From assembly GCF_001645105.1 (NCBI RefSeq), contig NZ_LKEG01000033.1, positions 227 to 64,226 on the forward strand: a DNA stretch of 64,000 bases, read 5' to 3'. Position numbers and translations under genes: made by a program. Below the pieces are notes generated by a model. That model saw only the letters and a program-made list of their open reading frames with translations, was not told where the DNA came from and ran no database searches. This document shows positions 9,252 through 19,122 of the stretch, piece by piece. Positions within the stretch are counted from its first letter, which is position 1; each line of letters begins with the position of its first letter. Origin of the DNA: Pseudomonas marginalis (GTDB lineage: Bacteria; Pseudomonadota; Gammaproteobacteria; Pseudomonadales; Pseudomonadaceae).

Positions 9252-10313
9252 CACCCCGGATTCCATATGGTGCGTCCACGGGAACTGGTCAAACATTGCG
9301 CACTTCGTAATCCGGTGCGTGTCATGCAATTGCGCGATGTTCGCCGCCAACGTCTCCGGGTTGCAGGAGATGTACAGGATGTTGTCGAAGCGCCGGGTCA
9401 GTTCGCAGGTGTCCGGGTCCATGCCGGCGCGCGGCGGGTCGACGAACACGCTGCCGAACTCATAGCGCTTCAAGTCGATACCGTGCAGGCGGCGGAACGG
9501 GCGCACTTCATTCAGCGCTTCGGTGAGTTCTTCGGCGGAGAGGCGCACCAGGGTGACGTTACCCACCGCGTTTTCATCGAGGTTGCTCAAGGCCGCATTC
9601 ACCGAGGTCTTGCTGATCTCGGTCGCCAGCACCTTGCGTACACGTGTTGCCAGGGGCAGGGTGAAGTTGCCGTTGCCGCAATACAGCTCGAGCAAATCGT
9701 CCGGGCGATCGCCCAGGGCGTCATAGGCCCAGTTGAGCATCTTCTGGTTCACCGTGCCGTTGGGCTGGGTGAAGGCGCCTTCGGGTTGGCGATAGCTGAA
9801 CGTGCGGCCACCGACCTCGAGTTTTTCCACCACATAGTCGTGGCCGATTACATCGCGCTTGCCCTTGGAGCGACCGATGATGCTGACGTTCAAGTCGGTG
9901 GCGAGCTTATTCGCGGCGGTGTGCCAATGTTCGTCCAGTGGGCGGTGATAGCACAGGGTGATCATCGCATCGCCGGCCAGGGTGGTCAGGAACTCCACCT
10001 GGAACAGCTTGTGGCTCAGGGCGGCGCTGGCTTGCCAGGCGGCCTTGAGCTGCGGCATCAATTGGTTGATGCGTTGGCTGGCGATGGGGAACTCTTCGAT
10101 CAGGATCGGCGTGCGCTTGTCGTCCTGGGAAAACATCGCGTAGTGGCGCTCACCGCCTTCGCGCCACAGGCGGAACTCGGCGCGCAGGCGGAAGTTCTGC
10201 AGCGGCGAGTCGAAGACCTGTGGCTCTGGCGCGTCAAACGGTGCCAGCAGGTCACGCAAGCGCGTGACCTTGTCTTGCAGTTGAGCGGTGTAGCGTGCGG
10301 CGTCAAAAGTCAT
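9234..10313 (-). CDS. trmA: tRNA (uracil-5-)-methyltransferase TrmA
   Basis: SAM-dependent enzyme (359 aa) that makes ribothymidine at U54 of the tRNA T-loop. Visible motifs are the SAM-binding ELYCGNGNF (about residue 209), VDPPRAG, and the catalytic-cysteine motif YISCNPETL near residue 315, in a length close to the E. coli enzyme (366 aa). It is downstream of the purine permease gene and overlaps its stop by 4 bp, so the two are probably co-transcribed. Confidence 0.95.
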   Translation of the reverse strand: MTFDAARYTAQLQDKVTRLRDLLAPFDAPEPQVFDSPLQNFRLRAEFRLWREGGERHYAMFSQDDKRTPILIEEFPIASQRINQLMPQLKAAWQASAALSHKLFQVEFLTTLAGDAMITLCYHRPLDEHWHTAANKLATDLNVSIIGRSKGKRDVIGHDYVVEKLEVGGRTFSYRQPEGAFTQPNGTVNQKMLNWAYDALGDRPDDLLELYCGNGNFTLPLATRVRKVLATEISKTSVNAALSNLDENAVGNVTLVRLSAEELTEALNEVRPFRRLHGIDLKRYEFGSVFVDPPRAGMDPDTCELTRRFDNILYISCNPETLAANIAQLHDTHRITKCAMFDQFPWTHHMESGVLLTRR

Positions 10314-11605
10314 GCGTTGAACCAGCCCAGCTTGATTACAAACAGAATCGACAGAATCACCAATGCCGGGTTCAGCTCACGGTAGCGGCCCGAAAGCAGC
10401 TTGATGGCGGTCCAGGCGATGAAACCGAAGGCGATGCCGTTGGCGATGGAGTAAGTGAAAGGCATCGCCAGGGCGGTCACCACCACCGGCGCTGCAACCG
10501 TGATGTCGTCCCAGTCGATCTCGGCCAGGCCCTGGGTCATCAACACAGCCACGAACAGCAGTGCCGGCGCGGTGGCGTAGGCCGGCACGCTGGCGGCCAG
10601 TGGCGAGAAGAACAACGCCAGCAGGAACAGGATCGCGACCACGATGGCGGTCAGGCCGGTACGGCCACCGGCGCTCACGCCCGCAGCGGACTCGATGTAG
10701 CTGGTGGTGGTCGAAGTGCCCAGCAGGGAGCCCGCCATGGCGGCGGTACTGTCGGCGATCAGCGCACGGCCCATTTTCGGCATGTGACCGTCCTTGCCCA
10801 TCAGGCCGGCGCGCTTGGCCACGCCTATCAAGGTGCCGGAGTTATCGAACAGGTCCACGAACAGGAAGGCGAAGATCACGCTGACCAGGCCGATATCCAG
10901 GGCGCCCTTGATATCCAGCTGCAGGAAGGTCGGGGCCAGGGACGGTGGTGCCGAGGTGATACCGATGAACGGGGTGAAGCCCAATACGATCGAGGCGATG
11001 GTCACCGCCAGGATGCCGATCAGCACCGCGCCGCGTACGGCCAAGGCTTCCAGCGCGACGATCAGCACGAAACCCAGGGTGGCCAGGATGGGCGCCGGTT
11101 GTTTCAGGTCGCCCAGGCCCACCATGGTGGCAGGGTTGCTCACCACGATCCCGGCGTTATGCAGGGCGATCAGCGCCAGGAACAGGCCGATACCGGCGGC
11201 AATCGCCGAGCGCAGGGGCAGGGGGATGGCGTTGATGATCCACTCACGAATGCGAAAGATCGACAGCAGGAAGAACAGCACCGCCGAGATAAACACCGCC
11301 CCCAGCGCAACCTGCCAGGTGTGGCCCATGTGCAGGACCACGGTGTAGGTAAAAAAGGCGTTGAGGCCCATGCCCGGCGCAAGGGCGATCGGGTAGTTGG
11401 CGATCAGGCCCATCACGGTCGAACCGATGGCGGCGGCCAGGCAGGTGGCGACGAAGACCGCGCCTTTGTCCATGCCGGTCTCGCCGAGGATGCTCGGGTT
11501 CACGAACAGGATGTAGGCCATGGCCAGGAATGTCGTGATGCCCGCGAGGATCTCGGTGCGCACGTTGGTGTTGTGTGCCTTGAGTTGAAACAGCTTTTCC
11601 AGCAT
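10310..11605 (-). CDS. NCS2 family purine permease (AzgA-like)
   Basis: Inner-membrane proton symporter (431 aa) for adenine, guanine or hypoxanthine. The ATG at 11605 gives the usual N-terminus ([19 protein letters not shown], then [17 protein letters not shown]) of this subfamily; a longer in-frame start at 11743 would add an atypical leader. About a dozen membrane helices are visible, with [21 protein letters not shown] as the conserved substrate region. It is upstream of and overlaps trmA. The exact purine cannot be told from sequence. Confidence 0.88.
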   Translation of the reverse strand: MLEKLFQLKAHNTNVRTEILAGITTFLAMAYILFVNPSILGETGMDKGAVFVATCLAAAIGSTVMGLIANYPIALAPGMGLNAFFTYTVVLHMGHTWQVALGAVFISAVLFFLLSIFRIREWIINAIPLPLRSAIAAGIGLFLALIALHNAGIVVSNPATMVGLGDLKQPAPILATLGFVLIVALEALAVRGAVLIGILAVTIASIVLGFTPFIGITSAPPSLAPTFLQLDIKGALDIGLVSVIFAFLFVDLFDNSGTLIGVAKRAGLMGKDGHMPKMGRALIADSTAAMAGSLLGTSTTTSYIESAAGVSAGGRTGLTAIVVAILFLLALFFSPLAASVPAYATAPALLFVAVLMTQGLAEIDWDDITVAAPVVVTALAMPFTYSIANGIAFGFIAWTAIKLLSGRYRELNPALVILSILFVIKLGWFNA

Positions 11606-11642
11606 GCCTGCTCCCAGTGACGCTCTGTGGCGTCGTGATTTG

Positions 11643-11658
11643 TTGACCTCTAAGTCAA
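11643..11658. promoter_or_regulatory. Possible operator upstream of the purine permease gene
   Basis: A perfect inverted repeat TTGAC-ctctaa-GTCAA lies 38 bp upstream of the permease start codon in the divergent gap (11606-11778). It is placed where a repressor could act. No regulator can be named. Confidence 0.25.
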
Positions 11659-11778
11659 AGCACAAACTGCGCCAAGCGCCTGTGGTTTCAGAGAGGATCG
11701 GAAAAAGCGGCGCATCATACCAGCAGCCGAGGCCTTGAGGCATACTGCGCCGACGTTTAAACGAAGGTCATCCGCCGC

Positions 11779-12225
11779 ATGAAAAACGCCAGCCCGTGGA
11801 GTCTAGCCCTGATCCCCTGTATCAGCCTGTTGCTCGGCGCAGCACCGGCGTGGGGCGCGACTGCACCGCCGTTGAGCGAAGTGCGTGTGTTCAAGGTCGA
11901 GTCGGCGAAGTGCAGCGAGACCATTCCGGAACGTGTAAGCACTACCCAAATGTGTGAACACCGCGGGCCCACCAGGGTTTCTGTGATGGAAGTCGGCCTG
12001 GGCAATAACCCGGTTGGCCTCTTTAATGGCGCGGTGTTGAACGGCCAGCGCACGCCGGTATGCCAGGTCGGCAACATCAGCGAGGCCTGCAGCGGGGCCG
12101 GCACGTTGATGGGCTACATCTATGTGTTTGACCTGAATGTCCAAGCCCAGGGCTGGTTCGAATACAGCAACGCCTCGATCAACCCCCCGCGAAACACCCT
12201 GAAAACCCTGCTCAATATCCGCTGA
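11779..12225 (+). CDS. Secreted DUF4879-like protein
   Basis: Small exported protein of 148 aa. A signal peptide ends near APAWGA (residue 27). The mature part has four cysteines that could form two disulfides and the pattern VSVMEVGLGN...GYIYVFDLN...GWFEYSNASINPPRNTL that I associate with DUF4879 (YolA-like) proteins. Function is unknown. It is transcribed away from the purine permease and toward the oxidoreductase genes, with about 95 bp between, and shows no clear functional link to either. Confidence 0.65.
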   Translation: MKNASPWSLALIPCISLLLGAAPAWGATAPPLSEVRVFKVESAKCSETIPERVSTTQMCEHRGPTRVSVMEVGLGNNPVGLFNGAVLNGQRTPVCQVGNISEACSGAGTLMGYIYVFDLNVQAQGWFEYSNASINPPRNTLKTLLNIR

Positions 12226-12320
12226 TCAATCTTCTTGAACGCTCAAAACCATGGGAAGTCGTACCCCTGAGACGGCGACTTTTCTAACGCCGCGGATGTA
12301 CACCAACCCGTGAGGTGTTT

Positions 12321-12827
12321 ATGAGCGCGACCCCCAATGGCGCGGCGGCCCAGCCGTTCGTCAGCCACCCGATACGCCTGCGCCTCAACGGCCAGGACCG
12401 CCAGTTGGACGTGTTGCCCTGGACCACGCTGTTGGACCTGCTGCGCGAGCAACTGGACCTGGTCGGCAGCAAAAAAGGCTGCGACCACGGCCAATGCGGC
12501 GCCTGCACCGTCTTGCGCGACGGAAAACGCGTCAACGCCTGCCTGACCCTCGCCGTCATGTGCGACGGCGCCGAATTGACCACCATCGAAGGCCTGGCCG
12601 AGGGCGACGTGCTCCACCCGATGCAGCAAGCCTTTATCAAGCACGACGCCTTCCAGTGCGGTTACTGCACCCCCGGCCAGATCTGTTCCGCCGTCGGCCT
12701 GGTCAATGAAGGCCGTGCCCACGATACCGCGCAGATCCAAGAGCTGATGAGCGGCAACCTGTGCCGCTGTGGTGCCTACAGCAATATCCGCGATGCCATC
12801 GTGGACGTCGTGGGAGGTGAGCAATGA
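12321..12827 (+). CDS. Molybdenum aldehyde oxidoreductase, [2Fe-2S] small subunit (PaoA-like)
   Basis: Electron-transfer subunit (168 aa) of a xanthine oxidase-family enzyme. The plant-type [2Fe-2S] cluster ligands are Cys54, 59, 62 and 74, and the second cluster uses Cys113, 116, 148 and 150. The ATG at 12321 is favoured, with GAGG 5 bp upstream; a GTG two codons earlier is in frame. Unlike E. coli PaoA it has no twin-arginine signal peptide, so the complex is probably cytoplasmic. It overlaps the FAD subunit gene by 4 bp. Confidence 0.9.
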   Translation: MSATPNGAAAQPFVSHPIRLRLNGQDRQLDVLPWTTLLDLLREQLDLVGSKKGCDHGQCGACTVLRDGKRVNACLTLAVMCDGAELTTIEGLAEGDVLHPMQQAFIKHDAFQCGYCTPGQICSAVGLVNEGRAHDTAQIQELMSGNLCRCGAYSNIRDAIVDVVGGEQ

Positions 12828-13813
12828 ACCCCTTCCATTACAGCAAACCGGCGGATGTACAGGAGGCGGTCCACCTCAGCAGCGCGGCATCGCGCTTTAT
12901 TGCCGGTGGCACCAACCTGCTGGACTTGATGAAGGAAAACATCAGCCGCCCCGAGCACCTCATCGACATCACCGGCCTGCCGTTGCATGACATTCAGCAA
13001 ACGGCCGAAGGCGGACTGCTGATCGGCGCCCTGGTGAGCAACGCCGACCTGGCCTGGCACCCGCTGATCGAACAGCGTTATCCATTGCTGTCGCAAGCCA
13101 TCCTCGCGGGCGCCTCGCCGCAACTGCGCAACATGGCCAGTACCGGCGGCAACCTGTTGCAGCGCACCCGTTGCTACTACTTCTATGACGCCACCGTGCC
13201 CTGCAACAAACGTGAACCCGGCAGCGGTTGCCCGGCGCGAACCGGCTTGAATCGCATCCATGCGATCCTCGGCGCCAGTGAAGAGTGTGTCGCGACCCAT
13301 CCGTCCGACATGTGCGTCGCGCTGGCTGCGCTGGAAGCGCGGGTGCATGTGGAAGGGCGTGGTGGTGCGCGGATCATCGAGTTTGCCGATTTCCATCGCC
13401 TGCCCGGTGACGCGCCGCAACGGGACAACCAATTGGCTGACGATGAGCTGATCACCGCGATCGAGCTGCCTGCCGATAACCTGGCGAGCCACAGTCACTA
13501 CCTGAAAATCCGCGACCGCGCGTCTTATGCCTTCGCCCTGGTGTCCGTTGCCGCAGCGCTTGAACTGGACGGCGACCTCATCGTTGATGCACGCCTGGCC
13601 CTCGGCGGCGTGGCCCACAAACCCTGGCGTGACCGCGCGGTGGAAGCCGGGCTGATCGGCCAGGTCGTCAGCCGCGAAACCTTTAGCCACGCCGCCGATG
13701 CCCTGCTGCAAGACGCCGAGCCGCTGGCGCACAACGGCTTCAAGATCAAGCTGGCGCGCCGGGCGATCATTCGCGCCCTGAGCGACGCTGCTGTCGCAGG
13801 AGAACAGCCATGA
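12824..13813 (+). CDS. Aldehyde oxidoreductase FAD subunit (PaoB-like)
   Basis: FAD-binding middle subunit (329 aa). The FAD-binding motif FIAGGTNLLDLMK is near residue 25 and the ASTGGNLLQRTRC segment near 105. Four cysteines (117, 127, 136, 155) lie in the insert that carries the extra [4Fe-4S] cluster in E. coli PaoB, which separates this enzyme from classic xanthine dehydrogenases. It overlaps both neighbouring subunit genes by 4 bp, giving a coupled three-gene operon. Confidence 0.9.
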   Translation: MNPFHYSKPADVQEAVHLSSAASRFIAGGTNLLDLMKENISRPEHLIDITGLPLHDIQQTAEGGLLIGALVSNADLAWHPLIEQRYPLLSQAILAGASPQLRNMASTGGNLLQRTRCYYFYDATVPCNKREPGSGCPARTGLNRIHAILGASEECVATHPSDMCVALAALEARVHVEGRGGARIIEFADFHRLPGDAPQRDNQLADDELITAIELPADNLASHSHYLKIRDRASYAFALVSVAAALELDGDLIVDARLALGGVAHKPWRDRAVEAGLIGQVVSRETFSHAADALLQDAEPLAHNGFKIKLARRAIIRALSDAAVAGEQP

Positions 13814-15993
13814 CCGCTATCGGCAAACCCTTGGACCGGGTGGACGGTCTGCTCAAAGTCACCGGCCAGGCACGTTACGCCGGGGAGTTTCCCGAGCGTG
13901 GCCTGCTGCACGGCAGCGTGGTGTCCAGCACCGTCGCCAAGGGCCGTGTGCTGCGCATCGATGCTTCCAGGGCGCTGGCCCTGCCGGGCGTGGTGGAGGT
14001 TATCCATCACCTCAACCGGCCGAGAATCGCCAGCTACGACGACGCTTTCCAGGACGACGACGCCGCCGATGGCTCGCCGTTCCGCCCGCTGTACAACGAC
14101 CGCGTGCTGTACAGCGGCCAGCCCCTGGCCTTGGTGATCGCCGATAACCTGGAGCTGGCGCGGCATGCCGGTTCCCTGGTGGACATCGAGTACGAAACCG
14201 AAGCCTTCGAAACCGACCTGCTCGCCTTGCAGGAACAGGCCCATGCTTCGCCGCAAACCCCGCCCGCGCCGCGTGGCAACTTCCAGGCCGAGTGGACCGG
14301 CGCCGCCGTCAGCCTGGATCTGCACTACAGCACGCCCATCGAACACCACAACCCGATGGAACCCCACGCCAGCACCGTGCTGTATCAACCCGATGGCACC
14401 TTGCATATCCATGACAAGACCCAGGGCCCACAGAATTGCCAGGCCTATGTGCAAAAAGTCTTTGGCCTGGATAAAAGCCAGGTGCGCATCTTCGCCGCAT
14501 TCGTCGGCGGCGCTTTTGGCTCCGGCTTGCGCCCGCAGTACCAGTTGCCGTTGGCCGTGATGGCCTCGCTGGCGCTCAAGCGCTCGGTGCGCGTCACCCT
14601 GACCCGCCAACAGATGTTCACTTTCGGCTACCGCCCGCGCACCTTGCAGCGCTTGCAAATGGGCGCCGCCGCCAACGGACGCCTGTTGGCACTGGGACAC
14701 ACCGCTATCGGCCAGACCTCGCGCTTCGAGGATTTCAGCGAACATGTGGTGGAGTGGAGCGGCATGCTCTACCACTGCGATAACGTGCAACTGACCTACA
14801 AACTGGTGCCTCTGGATGTGTTCACGCCCTTGGACATGCGCGCTCCCGGTGCCGCCCTTGGCGTGATCGGCCTGGAGTGCGCCATGGACGAAGTGGCCTG
14901 CGCGCTGGGGATCGACCCGGTGCAACTGCGGCTGATCAACTACGCCGAGCGCAACCAGAACGAAGACAAACCCTGGTCGAGCAAGGCCCTGCGCGAATGC
15001 TACAGCGAAGGTGCCGAGCGTTTCGGCTGGAGCCAGCGCAACCCGGAACCGCGCAGTATGCGCGACGGGCGCCAGCTGATCGGCTGGGGCATGGCCGGCG
15101 GGGTATGGGAGGCCATGCAGATGAAAGCCAGCGCCAAGGCGCGTATCGACGCGCAGGGCAAGCTGACGGTCAGCAGCGCCACCACCGATATCGGCACCGG
15201 CACTTACACGGTGATGACCCAGATCGCGGCCCAGGCCAGTGGTGTGGCGGTCGAGGACGTAGTGTTTATGCTGGGCGATTCGTCATTGCCCACCGCGCCG
15301 CTGCAGGGCGGATCGTTTACCGTGTCCTCTGTGGGGACCGCCGTACAGCAAGCCTGCGAGGCGCTGAATGCCAAGTTGCTGGACATTGCCCGCCAGACTT
15401 ACCCGGTCTTCAAGGACGCCGAATCCGTACGCTTCGAAGACGGCCAGTTGCATACGGGCGACGTGAGCGTGTCGCTGGCGCAGTTGGTCAAGGACAGTGG
15501 CGAAGACGCGCTGGACGTTCAGGTCGACAGCGAGCCCGACAAAAAACGCGAAGGCTACAGCACCGCCACCCATTCGGCGGTATTTGTCGAGGTGCAGGTG
15601 GATGAAGACCTGGGCACCATCAAGGTCCGTCGGGTGGTCAGCGCGATTGCCGCCGGGCGTGTGGTCAACCCGAAGATGGCGCGCAGCCAGATCCTTGGCG
15701 GTGTGGTGTGGGGTATCGGCATGGCCCTGCACGAAGAAACCCAGATCGACCATCAACTGGGGCGCTACATGAACCACAGCCTGGCTGAGTACCACCTCCC
15801 GGTAAACGCGGATATTGGCGAGATCGACGTGGTGTTTGTCGAGGAGCATGACGAGATCGTCAACGCCCTGGGGTCCAAGGGGGTTGGTGAAATCGGTATT
15901 GTCGGCGTGGCAGCGGCGGTGGCGAATGCGATTTATCACGCCACCGGCAAACGGGTTCGGGAGTTTCCCATCACCCTGGATAAGGTGCTCTGA
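13810..15993 (+). CDS. Aldehyde oxidoreductase molybdenum-cofactor subunit (PaoC-like)
   Basis: Catalytic subunit (727 aa, close to the 732 aa of E. coli PaoC). It binds molybdopterin cytosine dinucleotide and oxidises aldehydes or aromatic aldehydes. The active-site glutamate is Glu694 in GSKGVGEIG; FVGGAFGSGLRPQYQ and QGGSFTVSSVGTAVQ are the cofactor loops. The usual maturation chaperone (XdhC/PaoD type) is not next to the operon in this window. Substrate cannot be predicted beyond the aldehyde class. Confidence 0.9.
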   Translation: MTAIGKPLDRVDGLLKVTGQARYAGEFPERGLLHGSVVSSTVAKGRVLRIDASRALALPGVVEVIHHLNRPRIASYDDAFQDDDAADGSPFRPLYNDRVLYSGQPLALVIADNLELARHAGSLVDIEYETEAFETDLLALQEQAHASPQTPPAPRGNFQAEWTGAAVSLDLHYSTPIEHHNPMEPHASTVLYQPDGTLHIHDKTQGPQNCQAYVQKVFGLDKSQVRIFAAFVGGAFGSGLRPQYQLPLAVMASLALKRSVRVTLTRQQMFTFGYRPRTLQRLQMGAAANGRLLALGHTAIGQTSRFEDFSEHVVEWSGMLYHCDNVQLTYKLVPLDVFTPLDMRAPGAALGVIGLECAMDEVACALGIDPVQLRLINYAERNQNEDKPWSSKALRECYSEGAERFGWSQRNPEPRSMRDGRQLIGWGMAGGVWEAMQMKASAKARIDAQGKLTVSSATTDIGTGTYTVMTQIAAQASGVAVEDVVFMLGDSSLPTAPLQGGSFTVSSVGTAVQQACEALNAKLLDIARQTYPVFKDAESVRFEDGQLHTGDVSVSLAQLVKDSGEDALDVQVDSEPDKKREGYSTATHSAVFVEVQVDEDLGTIKVRRVVSAIAAGRVVNPKMARSQILGGVVWGIGMALHEETQIDHQLGRYMNHSLAEYHLPVNADIGEIDVVFVEEHDEIVNALGSKGVGEIGIVGVAAAVANAIYHATGKRVREFPITLDKVL

Positions 15994-16023
15994 CATGCTC
16001 TGGCAAGCACTGATTATCTAAAG

Positions 16024-16109
16024 GTGGGAGGTGGCTTGCCCCCGATGGGGGGTGTCAGTCAACGATGCTGTGACTGACATGGCGCTATCGGGGGCAAGCC
16101 CCCTCCCAC
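16024..16109. repeat. REPIN (GTGGGAGG class)
   Basis: Two REP sequences in inverted orientation: GTGGGAGGTGGCTTGCC begins at 16024 and its counterpart ends with CCCTCCCAC at 16109. The inner part TGTCAGTCA...TGACTGACA is also self-complementary. It lies between the convergent oxidoreductase and MFS genes. Confidence 0.9.
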
Positions 16110-16114
16110 ATGGG

Positions 16115-17365
16115 TTATACGCTGGTTTTTTGAATTGGCTCTTCCACCGGCACATGCATGCGATCCCGATTCGCCAGGGTCGGGAACAGCTTGATCCACA
16201 CCCCAGTCACCACCAGCGTACCGATCCCGCCCATGACCACGGCGGGCACGGTGCCGAACCAGTGGGCGGTAATCCCGGATTCGAACTCGCCCAATTGGTT
16301 GGACGCGCCGATGAACAGGCCGTTGACGGCACTGACTCGCCCGCGCATTTCATCCGGTGTCTCCAACTGCACAAACGATGCGCGGATCACCATGCTGATC
16401 ATGTCCGCCGCCCCGAGCACCACCAGCACCGCCAGGGAAAACCAGAACGACGTGGAGAGGCCGAAGGCGATGGTCGCCACGCCGAACACGCCAACGGCAG
16501 TGAACATCACACGGCCTACATGGCGGTCCACCGAGAACCGCGCCAACCACAGCGACATCAACAACGCTCCCACGGCCGGCGCCGACCGCAGCAGGCCCAG
16601 GCCCCAGGCACCCGTCAGCAGGATGTCCTTGGCGAACACCGGCAGCAACGCGGTGGCGCCGCCCAGCAGCACGGCAAACAGGTCGAGGGAAATAGCGCCG
16701 AGGATGTCCGGGCGACTGCGGATAAAACGGATGCCGGCCAACAGCGAATCCAGCGTGGCCTTGCCTTTGTTGAGCGGCGTCTGGCGTGCGGGCAGGTTGA
16801 GGGTCAGCACGCAGGCAATGAGATACAGCACCACCGTGGGGCCATACACCCACACGCTGCCAAACGCGTAGAGCAAACCGCCGAGCGCCGGCGCGACGAT
16901 GGTTGCCAACTGCTGTGCCGACTGCGATGACGCCACGGCCCGTGGGAACAACGCGCTGGGCACGATGCTTGGCAACATGGCCTGGGTGGTGGGCATTTCA
17001 AACGAGCGCGCGGCGCCGAGCAGGAAGGCGAGGATAAAGATCATCTCGCGGGTCACGTTGCCGGTCAGGCCGCCAATCGCCAGGCTCAGGGCTATCAGCG
17101 CCTGCACGGTCTGGCAGATGGCCGCGACCTTGCGCCGCTCATAGCGATCGGCCACGTGCCCGGTGTGCAACATGAACAGCACGCGCGGCACGAACTCCAC
17201 CAGGCCAACCAACCCCAGGTCCAGCACATTGCCGGTCAGTTGGTAGAGGTTCCAGCCGATGGCCACGGTGAGCATCTGGAAACCGCTGGCGGTAAAGATG
17301 CGCGCCAGCCAGAACGCTATGAAAGGGCGGTGATGACGCAACAGCAACGCGGGTTCACTAGGCAT
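16115..17365 (-). CDS. MFS exporter (MFS_3/EntS-like)
   Basis: Inner-membrane transporter of 416 aa with about 12 membrane helices. The loop between helices 2 and 3 carries HVADRYERRKVAAI, the MFS motif A (G-x-x-x-D-R-x-x-R-R). The overall pattern resembles the enterobactin-exporter/macrolide-exporter branch. The substrate is unknown. It is a single gene, transcribed toward the molybdenum enzyme operon and separated from it by a REPIN, and divergent from cioA. Confidence 0.85.
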   Translation of the reverse strand: MPSEPALLLRHHRPFIAFWLARIFTASGFQMLTVAIGWNLYQLTGNVLDLGLVGLVEFVPRVLFMLHTGHVADRYERRKVAAICQTVQALIALSLAIGGLTGNVTREMIFILAFLLGAARSFEMPTTQAMLPSIVPSALFPRAVASSQSAQQLATIVAPALGGLLYAFGSVWVYGPTVVLYLIACVLTLNLPARQTPLNKGKATLDSLLAGIRFIRSRPDILGAISLDLFAVLLGGATALLPVFAKDILLTGAWGLGLLRSAPAVGALLMSLWLARFSVDRHVGRVMFTAVGVFGVATIAFGLSTSFWFSLAVLVVLGAADMISMVIRASFVQLETPDEMRGRVSAVNGLFIGASNQLGEFESGITAHWFGTVPAVVMGGIGTLVVTGVWIKLFPTLANRDRMHVPVEEPIQKTSV

Positions 17366-17511
17366 CGGGGCTTCAGGTCAGGGCTGGAGGAGGGCCGAGA
17401 TTATCATTAAGTTGTAACAGATAGTTGCAACAACTGAGCTGAGGCAGTCTGTCACGCGGCAAAAGACCACACAGTTCATTCCTGAAAATGGGACTACTCT
17501 TTTAGCAATGC

Positions 17512-17525
17512 TTGATCCAGATCAA
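17512..17525. promoter_or_regulatory. Anr/FNR box upstream of cioAB
   Basis: TTGATccagATCAA is a perfect match to the Anr/FNR consensus TTGAT-N4-ATCAA. It sits 157 bp before the cioA ATG in the 316-bp gap after the MFS gene. In P. aeruginosa, Anr represses cioAB at low oxygen; the same oxygen control is likely here. The rest of the gap shows no gene. Confidence 0.85.
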
Positions 17526-17681
17526 TGCCCGCACGGGCATCGACCTGGCGGCCTCAGGGCCAGATTCCCTACGCGATGGTTAAAAAAAGAAACGAATTGA
17601 AATTCGCCAGACTCCATATCCGTGGGGGCAGTGGGTGCAGGCTTCCGCCAGCAGCCGGTATTACCTGACAGAGGAAGACTT

Positions 17682-19121
17682 ATGTTCGGTTTGGAGGCGC
17701 TAGATCTCGCCCGAATTCAATTTGCGTTCACCATCTCTTTCCACATCCTGTTCCCGGCGATCACCATCGGCCTGGCCAGTTACCTCGCGGTGCTGGAAGG
17801 CTTGTGGCTCAAGACCCGTAACGACACCTACCGTGACCTCTACCATTTCTGGTCGAAGATCTTCGCCGTCAACTTCGGCATGGGTGTGGTCTCCGGCCTG
17901 GTCATGGCTTACCAGTTCGGCACCAACTGGAGCCGCTTCTCGGACTTCGCCGGCGCCGTCACCGGGCCGCTGCTGACGTATGAAGTGCTCACGGCCTTCT
18001 TCCTTGAGGCCGGTTTCCTTGGCGTAATGCTGTTCGGCTGGAATAAGGTCGGGCGCAACCTGCACTTCTTCTCCACCGTGATGGTGGCCGTCGGGACGCT
18101 GATTTCCACGTTCTGGATCCTCTCGTCCAACAGCTGGATGCAGACGCCCCAGGGCTTCGAAATCATTGATGGCCGGGTGATTCCGACCGATTGGTTTGCC
18201 GTCGTCTTCAACCCGTCGTTCCCCTATCGCCTGGCGCACATGGCCACCGCAGCCTTTGTGGCCACCGCGTTCTTCGTCGGCTCCTCGGCGGCCTGGCACT
18301 TGTTGCGCGGCAAGGACAACCCGGCGATCCGTAAAATGCTCTCGATGGCGATGTGGATGGCCTTGATCGTCGCGCCTATCCAGGCGGTGATCGGCGACTT
18401 CCATGGTCTTAACACCTTGAAGCATCAGCCGGCGAAGATCGCGGCGATTGAAGGTCACTGGGAAAACATCGGCAACGAACCCACGCCGCTGATCCTGTTT
18501 GGCTGGCCCGACATGAAGGCCGAAAAAACCAAGTACGCGGTGGAAATCCCCTATCTGGGCAGCCTGATCCTGACCCACTCCCTGGACAAACAGGTGCCGG
18601 CGCTCAAGGAGTTCCCGCCTGAGGACCGCCCAAATTCGACCATCGTGTTCTGGTCGTTCCGGGTCATGGTCGGCCTGGGCTTCCTGATGATCTTCACCGG
18701 CCTGTTCAGCCTCTGGCTGCGCCGGGGCGACAAAATGTACACGTCCAAACCGTTCCTGTACCTGGCGTTGTGGATGGGCCCGTCCGGCCTGATCGCGATT
18801 CTCGCCGGCTGGTTCACCACCGAGATCGGCCGCCAGCCGTGGGTGGTCTACGGGCTGATGCGCACGGCGGACGCTTCTTCCGGGCATAGCCTGGCGCAGA
18901 TGACGATCACCCTGGTGTTGTTCGTGGTGGTGTACTTCGCACTGTTCGGTGCGGGGCTGGGCTACATGATGCGCCTGGTGCGCAAAGGGCCCCAGACCCA
19001 CGAAGGCAGCGAACCTACCCACGGTGGCCCTGGCCAGAAACGCACGCCGGCTCGTCCGTTGTCTGCAGCCGATGACGGTGCCGACGACGATCACGCGCAC
19101 ATCCAGCACAAGGGGAATTGA
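17682..19121 (+). CDS. cioA: Cyanide-insensitive quinol oxidase subunit I (CioA)
   Basis: Heme-bearing subunit (479 aa) of a bd-type terminal oxidase that reduces oxygen with ubiquinol. The ATG at 17682 is preceded by GAGGAAG; longer in-frame starts lack this. His21 corresponds to the distal heme ligand (His19 in E. coli CydA); the RLAHM histidine and the methionine in FWSFRVM fit the heme b558 ligands. The quinol-binding Q loop is short, as in CIO-type enzymes. cioB starts 1 bp after its stop. Confidence 0.93.
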   Translation: MFGLEALDLARIQFAFTISFHILFPAITIGLASYLAVLEGLWLKTRNDTYRDLYHFWSKIFAVNFGMGVVSGLVMAYQFGTNWSRFSDFAGAVTGPLLTYEVLTAFFLEAGFLGVMLFGWNKVGRNLHFFSTVMVAVGTLISTFWILSSNSWMQTPQGFEIIDGRVIPTDWFAVVFNPSFPYRLAHMATAAFVATAFFVGSSAAWHLLRGKDNPAIRKMLSMAMWMALIVAPIQAVIGDFHGLNTLKHQPAKIAAIEGHWENIGNEPTPLILFGWPDMKAEKTKYAVEIPYLGSLILTHSLDKQVPALKEFPPEDRPNSTIVFWSFRVMVGLGFLMIFTGLFSLWLRRGDKMYTSKPFLYLALWMGPSGLIAILAGWFTTEIGRQPWVVYGLMRTADASSGHSLAQMTITLVLFVVVYFALFGAGLGYMMRLVRKGPQTHEGSEPTHGGPGQKRTPARPLSAADDGADDDHAHIQHKGN

Positions 19122-19122
19122 G

